Program-made: the position numbers and the translations under genes
Source of the DNA: Augochlora pura
Lineage: Eukaryota > Arthropoda > Insecta > Hymenoptera > Halictidae
DNA: 64,000 nt
Reading direction: 5' to 3'
NCBI RefSeq assembly: GCF_028453695.1
Contig: NC_135774.1
Span: forward strand, 16,120,001-16,184,000
Part shown: in pieces, positions 1 through 12,300 of the stretch
Numbering within the stretch: position 1 is the stretch's first letter
How the letters are laid out: every line of letters begins with the position of its first letter
Notes under the pieces: model-generated
The model's database searches: none
Told to the model about the DNA's origin: nothing
What the model saw: the letters and a program-made list of their open reading frames with translations, nothing else

Positions 1-156
1 TATATTATTAATACATAACATAAAATGAACATCTCTAATCTCTTAACTTTTCCATCCGAGTTTAAGACAAAAATTTAAAGAATAGCCAAAAATTAAAATA
101 AAACACTAAATTCTCAAGACAAAAGGAAATAGAAAAACAGAAGAATTTGCTCTCAC

Positions 157-359
157 CGTCTTCGTGTACCCATTTTCGGAACTCGAAACGGTGATCGACT
201 CATCAGGAATGCCGCCATTGATGAGCCCAAGGTCCCCGATAGGCCTACACTCCATGGTGGGAGCGAAGCCGGTCTTGCACTTGCAGGTGAACGCACCAGG
301 ATTGTTTATGCATTCAGTGGAGGCCAGATCGCATTGGCTCGACGCGCACTCGTTGATAT
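157..359 (-). CDS. uif: uif exon 13: calcium-binding EGF and start of next module
   Basis: Acceptor TTGCATTGCAG, donor AAGACG/GTGAGA. Begins [20 protein letters not shown], the Ca-binding EGF signature, and has six cysteines up to residue 820. The following stretch, [17 protein letters not shown], looks like the first strands of a discoidin-type (F5/8 C) module, as expected after the first EGF in Uif; this is inferred from a fragment. Phase 1 in, phase 0 out. The next exon is outside the window. Confidence 0.9.
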
Positions 360-3300
360 CTGCAATGCAACGCTGATGAACCAGCAGCTAAGCTACGCCT
401 AAAGAAAAATCTCGGAGCACGCAACCCACCTTCGCAAGTCGGAACATTGTCGAAGTGCTGATTCGGTCCGCACTGAATGATATTGGAGCCGGATAACTTG
501 TAGCCTCTGTTGCACTGAACCCTGGCTTCGTCGCCATAAAAGTAGTCCCTGGACGTGTCCACCACAAAACCGTTCTTGATAGTGGGCAGCAACGGACACT
601 TTGCTCCTACACGACGAGCGATCAACGATTGTTGATTATAATCGAACGACAGGTTTTGCAACCGAAGCGAACGGAGTTTGAATACTTACTGGAACACGTT
701 GGCACCTCGTCGGACCAGGTGCCATTGCTCATGCAGAGGATAACAGGGTGGCCGCTTCTGACGTAGCCTGGCTCGCATTCGAACCGAACTATAGTCCCGT
801 AGCTGCGACCTCCGCCGTTCAAGATGGTGATGTTCGAATGGGGAGCTTCCGGAAGCGGGGAACACTGCGAGGCTGTGAAAAAGTAGCAGTGATATTGATA
901 TGATTTTTATTTTCATGATTAAATGTAGCATGTTTTATTTCGAAAAATTTAGTTGGTGATATTATAATATTAGGTGGGTTAATTGTTATTAGTGGTTAAT
1001 GACTGTTCTTCTTATTATTTTGGTTCTTTTTTTTACTTTTTCTTTTTCTTCACGTTTATTTATGTATGTTTAATATGGCGAACAGTGGTCAATTACTGAC
1101 AATTAGAAAGGTAGAAGGGTAGAGGCTATTGTTTTGAACGAATATGGTACAATATCGTGTTTTCCCATTGTTTACCGATTCATTTTTGTTCACGGTACTT
1201 TTTCAAATTCTATTAGTAAAGAATTTTTCGAATTATTCGAATAAAAAATAATTCAAGTAAAGAATCATTCAAATAAAGAATTATTCGAATAAAGAATCAT
1301 TCTAATAGAGAATAATTCAAGGAAATAATAAATTATTCGAATCAAATATTCAACTATAATAAAACAAATTCAGTCAGACAATTATCTGAATTAAATATTT
1401 GAAGTAGATTATGGTTAAAGATTATGATTGAAGATTTTCACGTACACAGTTAAACCATGTCATATGTCATATTTGTGCGTTATTGTACATTCTATAATGT
1501 TAGTCATAAACTGTATTCCTTTACTGTCATATTTTCTATGTTTATGTTAATTTCTAGTTTCTCTTATATTAAATACAGGGTGTCCTAAAAGTCATTTGCG
1601 ATCAGGAACTAGGAGATTCCTGAGATCATTTGAAACAACTTTTTCCTTTACAAAAACTTTCTCCAAGACATAGTGAACAAATTATTGCCAAAAAATTGAC
1701 CCACGAGAAGCGAGCTAACGCCGCTAGGCGGCTGTTCCAATCATCTTACAAATTCCAGGTCCACTCGTTCGCTCAACTTCATCGCGCCATCTTATGCTCA
1801 CCTCTTATTGGTCACAGTTTTTCATTAATAATTCATTAACAACGCCTCGGAGAAAATTTCCCTAAAGCAAAAACTTACTTCAAACAACCTGAGGAATCCC
1901 TCATGTTCCAATTACGACTGCTTTTTGAGACACCCTGTACAATAGACTTCTACAATCACAATATTTCAAAGGTACCAGGAAAGTATCAAAAAGTATTTTT
2001 CTCAAAAACTTAAAAATCATCTCTCACTTCGTATGTTTATTCTAACCTCACCATTATACACCAGTATATTTCTTGTAACCAATATTTACTCAAAATAATC
2101 CGCCAAATTTCAACTCCGCTTTCGAACATTTATGATCAACTTACCCAAGCAGGAAGGCTTCTTCTCCCATCTGCCGTCAGCCATGCACGAGATCTTCTCG
2201 GTTGGCCTACCCGACGGGAACGCGAAACCAGCGTAGCACTGATAGGTAGCCAATCCTTTGTAAGTGACGTTGGACGATCCGATAGAGAATCCATTGTCAA
2301 TCTGAGGAACCGGGCCGCAATAGACCTCTTGGCAGTTGGGGATATAAGTGACAGACCAGTTTCCGCTTGGCAAACACTCTGTGGTGATCTTGGGCTTGCC
2401 GGTCGCGAACTCCTGACCCAGGGGACACGAGAATGTGACGGGCGTGCCGAAGGCGGTGTCCCTGCTGGAGGCTAGCGCCCCTTCGCCGGATTGAAGGTAC
2501 GGACAGTCTGCGAAGATTCGGACGCGTTAGTTTCCGCTCGACTCGGTCAGGTAAATTGATCTCACCTGCTGAGAACTCGGCCTGCCAGCCGGAGCTGCTG
2601 TGCAGAGCATCGGAAGTGAACCGAACGAGCATCTCTCCGCTTTCGGCGGTGAGCGTGATTTTTGGTCGAGTATTGGAAGTGAATCCGTTCCCGGGATGCA
2701 GCCTGAGTCCATTGGTGTTTGGACCGTCGTAGATCTTGTGAATAAAGTGTATAAATAGTGTTATTATTATGTATATAAATTAGAATAAATTAGTCTCGAC
2801 GAAGGATAGGAGAGCGACAGGATAAAAAGGCGAAGTTTATTTTGCTAGTTAAACGTAGCTTGTTTTATTTCATAAAATTTAGTTGGTAAAATTGTAATAT
2901 TAGTATATATTATGGTATTAGTGGAGTTATTATTGATTCAGGATTGTTGTTATTAATTTATTTATTATTATCATTTTGGTCCTTCTTTTTTAATTTTTCT
3001 TATTCGTGTTAATTTATGTATATTCAGTATGATGAATACTGGTAAATTGCTGGCAAATGCAGACTATCGACTTGAATTAATATTGTACAATATAGTGATT
3101 TTCCATCGTTTATCGATTCGTTTTTTTCACACTACTTTTTCGAATAATTCGAATGAACAACTTTTTGAATTGTTCGAATAGATAATTTTTGAATTTTTCA
3201 AGTAGAAAATAATTCGAACAGAGAATTATTCGAATAACTAATTGCTCCAATAAAGAATTATTCGAATACAGAGTAATTCAAGCAGAGAATCATTCGAATA

Positions 3301-6300
3301 AAGAATCATTCGAGTAAAGATTTATTGAATATAGGAATCATTCGAATAAAGAATTATTTGAATTATTCGAATGAAAAATTATTCGAATAAAGAATGATTC
3401 GAATGCAGAATTATTCGAGTAAAGAATCATTCGAATGCAGAATAATTCGAGACAACTTTAAGTAACTAGAGACTATCTATTGTATTTGAATCAATATGTA
3501 TTGAATTAGTCTCGACAAAGGGTTGAGGAGCGACAGGATAAAATGGCGAAATTACCTGTACAAAATCAGTCTTGTGAACGTTAAAGCTAACGAATTTCAA
3601 GGACAGAGGTCCTCCTTGAGGGTTCTTCACTCGGTATAAGCATTCTTGATTGTTAGGGTAGTCGTTTAGACCAAATGACGGCGATTGGACGGTTCCGTTT
3701 CTCGCGATGATTGTAGCTTTGCATCCCTGTGTGTATCGGATGCTGAATCCGCGTCTCGAATCGCCGAGACTTGTCTTCAGGTACAGGTACAGGCTGTTCC
3801 CTGTGGACATGATCACCGTAGGATTGTCCTCCGATTTTCCTGTTAACCGGGCGATGGGCCTGCTCATCGGTGAGTCACCGTCTCGGATGAGGATGTAATC
3901 ACGGTTCATTTCGAGATCCAAGTCTTCGATCTGAGGGAAACACGAGTAAATAATTGACCAATCGCTTCGAAGGATCGATTCGATATTCTTGTTCCATGTG
4001 TATACTAGGTGTTTCATTTTCTTTCTTTCATACATGCATAAAATAAGGGGGTGTAATAGTTAACAGACTGTGGACGTTTACGAAATACTTTTAGGTTGAA
4101 ATATATTTATTCATTAATGCAAGTTATGCGTATTCAGGAATATGAAATATATGTATGTGTAAAAATTGCGAGAACTATAGCGACTTTCGTTAATATTTGG
4201 ATATTTTTCAAAACGCAATAACTTCTCCAAAAATAGCAGTTTTCTCTCGATTTTTAATACTTTCGATTAATACGTGTGAGAAATTCACAATTCTTTAAAC
4301 TTTTTAACTCTTACAACCTAATTTTAATTTACCATTATAATTTATAACTTATTGACATCTATATAACATAGTTCTAAACATGTTATTGCATTTTGAAAAC
4401 TGCCTCACTATTAACAGGAATCACTGTATATTCACAAATATGAATTATAGTATACACAAAATTGAATTCGATAATAAACTTTAATAATAATTAAGGTTGA
4501 AATTAGTTTCGTTTATTACGGCAACTATATTAAATTTATTTTATCATATACGCAATTATTTTATTATTTACTATTACTACTTACGACAACTATTATACAA
4601 AATATCCCAAAAGATACTTACAATTGTAAAATAAGGGATTCCTGAACTCATTTGGAATAACTTTTTCCTTTACAAAAATTCTCTGCGAAGCATCATTAAC
4701 AAGATATTACCAGGAAACACGGGCCAATCAGAGAGCGAGTGCGGCCGCTACTCCGCCCATGCAGCCGCGTCGCGCCGCTCATCCGACGCTGCGGCAGTGG
4801 TCGCGAAGGCGGGGCATCAGTGGTCACGAAGGCGGTGCGTCGACGATCACTCATTGGTCAGCGTTTTTCGCTAATATCTCGTAAACGAAGCCGCAGATTG
4901 AATTTTCGCAAAGAGAAAAGTTGCTTCAAATTACCCGAGGAAACCCGTACTTCCGGATTATTAGACATTTCTGGGACACCCTGTACACGCCACCACGTAC
5001 CTCCAAAGACATGATACGACCAGGCTGTGCTTGCAGGATGTAGAGACATTCCAAGCCTCCCGGATAATTCTGCGGATATCCCGGCGAAGTGAGCACTTGT
5101 CCTTGAGGCGTCGCTCGGAGAATACCGCCGCAGGTCTGCGGTTCGGTCTTCCAAGAAGCGCGGAAACCTTTCCTCTCCACGGAAGAGTCCGTGCTGAATT
5201 TAATGATCATAAAGTTCGAGGCTGATACGAACAGCTTGTTGCTCAGCTCCTGCTTGCCCGACAGCGTCGCCAGGTTCACGGACTTCTCCTCCGTCCGGCC
5301 GCCGACCAGGATCTGCACTATGTCGAAGCTCTTCTCCGTCTCGAATTCTTGGAACTGAACAAAAACATTTTTATCAAACGCGAAACGCCTACTCGAGCTT
5401 TGGTTTCGATGCTTAACCCTTTTAGTACCGAACAACGAGATATCGTCGCTCGCTACACTTGTCGACGCCTTGTTTGCGCATCACGAAAGAACTGTGCCTC
5501 AAATTAACATTGTAAAACGTTATTAAATGGTTCAAATTTGTTGCAACACGATTGAAAACATTGTTTTTGTTATATTCTATGCTGGTAATCACAATCTGTT
5601 TATTATAGACATCGAACAGCTTCGATTGTTTTATTAGAAATTATTGAAAATCAAGTGCTTATATTGCATACTACGTGATCTGCATAAAATTGATCAAACG
5701 ATGGTTAAAGTAAATACTGTTTACAGAAGAGAAACTTCTTTCTATGTTTCTCATCGTGGTTTATATTGCTATTATTCGTATGATTTTCAATAATTATGGA
5801 AGTACAACTGTTATTATATTACTCTTCCTTTCTCGCGTAATACGATGCATTTGGATTATTTTTAAATATCATTTTTAGTTTGGCTTTTATGAGTTTTTTT
5901 CCAAACTTTACTAAACTCGTCAAATTCGTTAAGTTATTTTCGCGTGAACGTCCATTTCCGCGCGGCACTGAAAGGGTCAATCATTTCGCTTCGAGCGCCC
6001 CTTAGAGGCGGCGTTAAAAGGATTAACCATTTTGCTTCGAGCGTCGCTTAGAGGCGACACTAAAAGGGTTAACCATTTCGTTTCGAGTGTCGCTTAGAGA
6101 CGGCATTAAAAAGGTTAACCCCGTTCGCTTCGAGCGCCCCTTAAAGCCGGCATTAAAAGGATTAACCTTTTCGCTTCGGGTGCCGCTAAGAAAACGCAGC
6201 TTGTAGGCGGCGAGCACGCGACGATGTTAAACAGTTTATCATATTGTTTTGTAAATATCAAATGCCTATATCATCTGTAATTTTGTAAGCCTTTCTATAT

Positions 6301-9300
6301 TAATAATGTAAATTATACTTAACATATTAGAGCAACGATTGTTTTATTCAGCACGGTTGTTATTTAAGGCTTAGAGAAACGTATATAGAGCAACCACGCA
6401 CACTGTCTTTATTTCTGGTGCGTGTTTTTCGTTCAGTGACACTACTTTGACGAAGAAGGGGTAGTACTGCGAAACGAAAGGGTTAAATATTGAGAAATTA
6501 TGGCAGAAACGCATCATAAAATTGATCTAAAGTATATCTGCGATTTAACCCTTTGCACTATGGTTTCGTTGATAGTACTGCTTTGTTATTAATAACTGTC
6601 TTAAAAGAACAATACAATTTTTGTTTATTGTACGTTTTTATATACATTTATTCTTACATTTTAATAATAGATGAATCAAATTTTATTTTTTAATTTAGAG
6701 GAAATATATATATTTAATAGTTTATGTATGAAATCTTTGACACGATTCTGGCACGTTATGACAGTGCAAGGGGTTAAGTCGTTTTGCTAGCGGGTATTTT
6801 ATGGCATCAACGCAAGTCTATCTTATAGTAGACTCTTGAAGCTTTAATTTAAGCTATCTGAGCTTGAACAATTTCCATAAGAATATATTTTAAAATTGAT
6901 CTGAAACGAGCCATCAGAATCCAATTTCTTTGCAATGAGTTATCGACTCTCGGGTTTCTTGAATTGTCTATGTGATTTTCAATTTTCTTCGAAACTAAAG
7001 TGGCCCTATTTTAAAGTGCACTCTTTAACCTTGAATTTAAGCTTTATAAAGTGAAACAATGTCTGCGGAAATTAATTTTAAAATTGATTCAAATAATCTT
7101 TTTGAAGTGCGTCTAGTTTTTACCTAGTAAACAGCCAAAATTTATAATTTCTTATATGATTTTGAATAATAATGATAATAATAATAAGATATAAAAATAT
7201 ATAGGAAAATATGCTGGATGTTCATTAAATTGTTTTACAACCCCAGCGGATTTAATTTTTCTGCGAATCAAAGATTCTTTTTCTATATAAAGCACCATCC
7301 ATGAACTAACAAAATTATGAAACAAGTGAAAAAATTGAAAAATGTGCCAATTCCAATAGTTATTCCAATAGAGTCAACAAAGTTATGATTTAGCCCACGT
7401 TAAAATGAATTTTTACAGTAATATTATTACTTTAAATAACTTAAATTAAATACTGAGTTATGATGCACTTTGTGATACTTTAATTTTAATACTGAGCAAC
7501 GATGCGCTTTGTAATACTTTAATTTCATCGGAATAAATCAAATAAACTAAGAATATATATCGCAAAAATTTGGATTCTGGAAGCTCACTACGGGTCAACT
7601 TTAACCCATTGCAATTTGAGGACTCCGAAGCGGAGCCACTTAAAATTATTCTCCGTTGTCTCCGCAACGGAGCCCTCGAGTTCTAAAAATATTAAAACAT
7701 ATTCCCGTAATAATTGTTTCAATTGAGCCATCTTGAATTAACGTGCATTCTATATAAAGCTGTATAATATTCTCCTTATATACAATCACAAAATATAATC
7801 TTCGTCGCCCTTTAATCTCTTCAGGGATGGATTTTTACGCTAGGGAACAATCTATTTAATTGTTTCTTCCTTATTTATCAACCATTTTATTTTATTCGAT
7901 GATCTTTTCTCCGCATTGCTATGGGATTCTGTAATAAATAAGTCTTCAACTGATCCTCATTTTCTCTACACTTAGAACAATCATAATTTAAAAAAACAAA
8001 AACTAAACGTATACACACGTGGCAGTATCCCTGAAGAGGTTAACCTCTTGCCGTACTTTAACGAGTCCGACTCGTGATGGAAATTACTAGTAATGAATAA
8101 TTATTAAGTGTGGATGTTATTTTGTTCTTTAAAATTGGAATAAAATTCTAACCCCTTGTTATGAATATTTCAGTATACAAGTAGATTCTGGCACTTAATA
8201 AATATTAATGTCCTGTCCCTTCTAAGAAATTGTGCCAATTAAATAATTCCTAATCGCAGTGACTGTGAAGAAAATGGTACGTCAAAGGATTAATCAAGTT
8301 TAAATAAATTTAAAAAAAATTCCAAATCGCTATCAATTATGATCGCGCATTGTCGTGCACGGTGGAGAGACCAAGCGACTCCTGTTCGTACCTGTAAAAG
8401 GATGTTGTGTCCTTGGGGCCCCTCCAAGGTCCACTTGCAGTTGCTGAGGGGTGCATACTTGTGCGGATAATTAGGACTCTCGACGACGTCGCCGCTGCTC
8501 GCCATGTAGAACTGGCAGTTAGCGGGACAGTCGATCTCGTCGGAGAAGTCGCCGCAGTCGTCCTGCTTGTCGCACTTGAACGCCGCGTTCACGCATTTAC
8601 CGTTCGAGCAGTGGAACGATCCTGCCGGCGATTCAAATGGGAAAGGATTACGCGACGCGTTCGAGGAGGCGTCGGTGATTAAACTTGCGTCACGTGCGCG
8701 AAGACGACTTACCTGCGGGACAGGCGTTGGCGCGGCACATGAACGGAAGCAATGATTCACACGTGGTTAGCTCCCACGTCTGCCGGTCGTCCGTCAGTGC
8801 AACGTCCACGCATTCACCTGATTGCGGATTCGGTTGCCGCGACGCCCAGAAACCTGAATACCGAAACTGTTACGAGCTGCTCGGATTCGCTGAGCCTTCA
8901 ACCACGAACCCAACGTGATTCTGTACCGGGACGCTTTAATTCGCGATTACGGTGCCTGCTTTATAATTTTCAGAATTTTGGTTTTAGTGGGTGACAGTTA
9001 TGGTAAGGGAGAAGCAAATGTTAAAAGACTTGAAAAGACTTTTGAAGCTATTTCTGTAGAAGGTTGCAAGGCATTGTTTAATCATTCTTATTTGATATTA
9101 TTTTCGCGAAATTGGTTAAATAATAGCTTTCCAGAATTTTTCGTAACATATACTTCCTAGGGTCTGTCAAATAACAGTTACGATGAATGAGAAACAGATA
9201 TTAAAAGGTTCAAACAAGATAGAAGAATAAAAATGGTTAAAAGATGCCTTTTGATACTTTCGATAGAAATAGCTTGATTCTGCATTAAAACGCTTTAATT

Positions 9301-12300
9301 TGCGATTACCGTATTAATTTCATAATTGTCACAATTTTGGGTTTGCTAAGTGACAATTATGGTAGAGAAGAAACAAACATTAAAAGATCTTTACAAGCGT
9401 TGCTTTTTAATGCAATTTTAGTTGACATTAATCAAACTAGATTAATAAATAAATTGTATTCTTCGAAGGAATTAGATATTTATAGAACATTGAGATATTT
9501 CGGATCGAACGATGTATTAACGAATCCAATTTTAGTTGATATTAACAGATGTATTCAAGAAAATAGTCTCGAGTCTGTCAAAGACGTAATGGATGCTATT
9601 CAAATACACATGGGCATCGCCAGACGAGTAAATTGTAGCTCGCGCAGACGTAAAAGCGACGGTATCTGCGCATTGTTGTGGGAAAAGTATGTCTTCGTGC
9701 CGTATACACCGTGCAGTTCCGCGTTTCCGTGACCCCGATGAAAACCGGCCAGCGCGCGCACACGTGCACGGACGAGTTTTATCATAGAAAAAGGTGTCCC
9801 TTAATCTACTATCCGAACAGTTTCTAATTGCTAATTAGACTCGTATAACATCTCCGAACCCATAAACATCTACACGGTATTCTAACAAGGAATGCTAGGT
9901 AAGCGTACTCGTCCAATTTGTTTCGTTTCCATTCATGATGCGGTTCTCCTAAAGAACTTTGATATTCGACGAAAAGAGTCATTGCGATTGTGTATCGTGA
10001 ATCGAAGCAGCAGTTTTATCGATTTATCAAAATGAGATTCAATGGGGAATTTTTAATATTGTTCTTAGAAGAAATATTAGGAAAGTGTTTCCCTTCAATT
10101 TTTGGTGTTTTGCAGTATTTATACTACATGCATTATAATAGTACATATTATAATATACATTGTATATATTATAATATATATTGTATATAGTGTAATATTA
10201 TACTATATATGTTATCGTATGTACTATTATACTATATACATTATAATATACACCGATGCTATAATAATTCACACTACTCTAAACTGGTCCGAAATAATCC
10301 AATAACCGCAGGCCAAATGTTAACGTCAGATGTTAAAAACGCAAACAATTAATAAAAAAATAATTCCCTAATTCATTATTCCATATTAAATCACCATCTT
10401 GTTGATTTGCTAATTCAGCATGCCAGAACTGGCTTTCCCACAATTTTACTGTCTCAGTCGAATGCACATGAATTTCGAGGAATAACAAATGGACCCCCAT
10501 GAAATTTCAAGTCGGCGAGCCGTTAATTTTTGTTTGTTGGGTCGTGGTATCGGGCATGAATAACACAAGAGTCCGATCGTGAATCTCTCCGGCCAGAGAA
10601 GCCGAACGAAACATGATTTTACAAACCGGCGTATTGGGAGACGAGCATTCCTGCCGCCGATTCGAGCGTGTTGGTCCGTAAATCGTCGAGGGAGGCCAGT
10701 CCCAGCCAGTAACGATCCAAATGCCGGCCGATCATGCTCGCGGACATGTTGTTCTCGCTGTACGACTCCACCACCATCAGTTCGCTGCCGTACCTGCAAT
10801 CGTACATCAATTCGTCGATCTCTTGCTCCGTTCTAGCGTGTAATAACGCGACTGCAGAACCGCGGCGCCTCTGCTTCACTTTTGTTTCGTTGCCCGCGAA
10901 ACACGTGGCGGAGTAGTCAAATATATTTGCTCCATTCGCTTGCGAACACTTCGTTAATATTATTCTAACACTTTTATCGTATTGCCGAAAAAATTCGTAC
11001 AGACTTCGTTTTGTAACGACTTGGCTATTAATTAACAAAGTGGATAAGCTATCTGAATGATTTCTCTCGATTCTGCAAAGCTGTTGTATTCGCTTTTTTG
11101 AATAATTTAATTTCTCATCATTTTTAGGCTTGTTTTATAACTTAGATATGTTTTTTAAATTTTTATTATAGTCATAGATAAAAAAAGTGAAATTGTGAGA
11201 GTTCTTTATTTTATTTTGTTATTCCAAAAGATAGAAAGATTTAAAAAGAAGACATTTTAGTCATTGTCTAATGCTTTGTAATTTGAAAACAAAATTGGAG
11301 TTATTTAGTACAGTTTAAAAAATGGTTAAGTCTAATTTAAAAAGGAATCACTGTATGTTGTAAAAATTGAGCTACCAGTGGCACTGGTATTTAGTTTTTA
11401 ATTTTACATATCGTGTAACTCGATTGTACGAGTCTCAAATCTTTATTGCAAATATAAAGAAGCAGAAATTATTAACAAAATTTGTAGTTAAAATTATGAT
11501 GAAATTTTACTAATATTTTATTAGACTAATGATGCAATTTTATTATAATTTTATTGGACACACGCTAAAATTTTATTCACGGAATTCAATATCTTTAACC
11601 ACTTGTACCACTAACAAAGTTGTAATTGCGCAGTTTATAATACATTTCACGTTTGCGATCGAAGGATGATAGAAAGTGTTCGTAAAAACGGTGCCTATTT
11701 GTAGACACATCCAGCGATGCGAGACACTGAAGCACACAGACTTTATTCTTAATTACTATAGACGATTGGACCACTTACCTTCTGCATAGCTCCGCCGCTT
11801 TTTCCCAAGAGTGCCTGATGTTGAAGAATTTGTAACAGTGTATGCCCCTCAGTTCCCAACCTGTTCAACAGAGAATCGCCTCGTTTAGTTTCAATTGTGT
11901 GCCAACAGTGTAGTATATAAAATAGAGCGGCTCATTAGTGAACCGACGAGGCAGATCATTCCATTAAACGAAATTGAATATTCTCTTTTAAGAAATTTTT
12001 CTTTCGAAAATGCAGAAAGTGAACTTTTTCATCTAATCGACCAAGGTATACTTTCCTTATAAAGTAACCTAGGACGGTGGCAAAAAATCGTAGATCTACT
12101 TTTGACACCTCATTGTAAAGACGAAACTTCCCTCTATAAGATCGCGTTGACAGAAATACGGAAAACAGTTATATTAAGGTTATATTATAAACTTCCCTCT
12201 GTAAGATCGCATTGGCAGAAATACGGAAAACAGTTATGTCAATCTCATAGAGTCACTTGAAGATACGAGTTTCTAAAAACTATAGAGTTTCGCAACTATA

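Larger units (their letters stand above)
873..2144 (-). other. uif intron 10 (1,272 bp)
   Basis: Holds a block (about 906-1230) homologous to one in intron 8 (about 2836-3160), a TTCGAATAA-type microsatellite, and MITE copy 1 at 1576-1937. No further exon seen. Confidence 0.8.
5355..8391 (-). other. uif intron 6 (3,037 bp), filled with TTAA elements
   Basis: Contains three TTAA-bounded elements (5413-6486, 6545-6777, 8040-8293). The parts between, 6780-8030, are AT-rich and unremarkable apart from a short duplicated stretch at 7452-7525. Confidence 0.75.

Noticed and set aside
3931..4035. Upstream extension of the open frame before exon 8 ([12 protein letters not shown]...)
   Set aside because: A clear acceptor (TTTCCCTCAG) ends at 3931, and the extension has no CUB character; the junction at 3930 continues CUB 2 in frame.
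4858..5000. Open frames running from exon 7 into the adjacent MITE
   Set aside because: The donor GTACGT at 5000 ends the exon; the rest is transposon sequence.
5965..6199. Five regularly spaced repeats, CRISPR-like at first sight
   Set aside because: Units are contiguous with no unique spacers, in an animal genome: an ordinary minisatellite.
9337..9732. 131-codon open frame, plus strand
   Set aside because: Lies in uif intron 4, overlaps diverged repeats also found at 8930 and 14,224, and has no recognisable domain.
10100..10260. Palindromic TATAATATA tract, possible origin or structured RNA
   Set aside because: Simple AT repeat of a type common across the window; no supporting feature.
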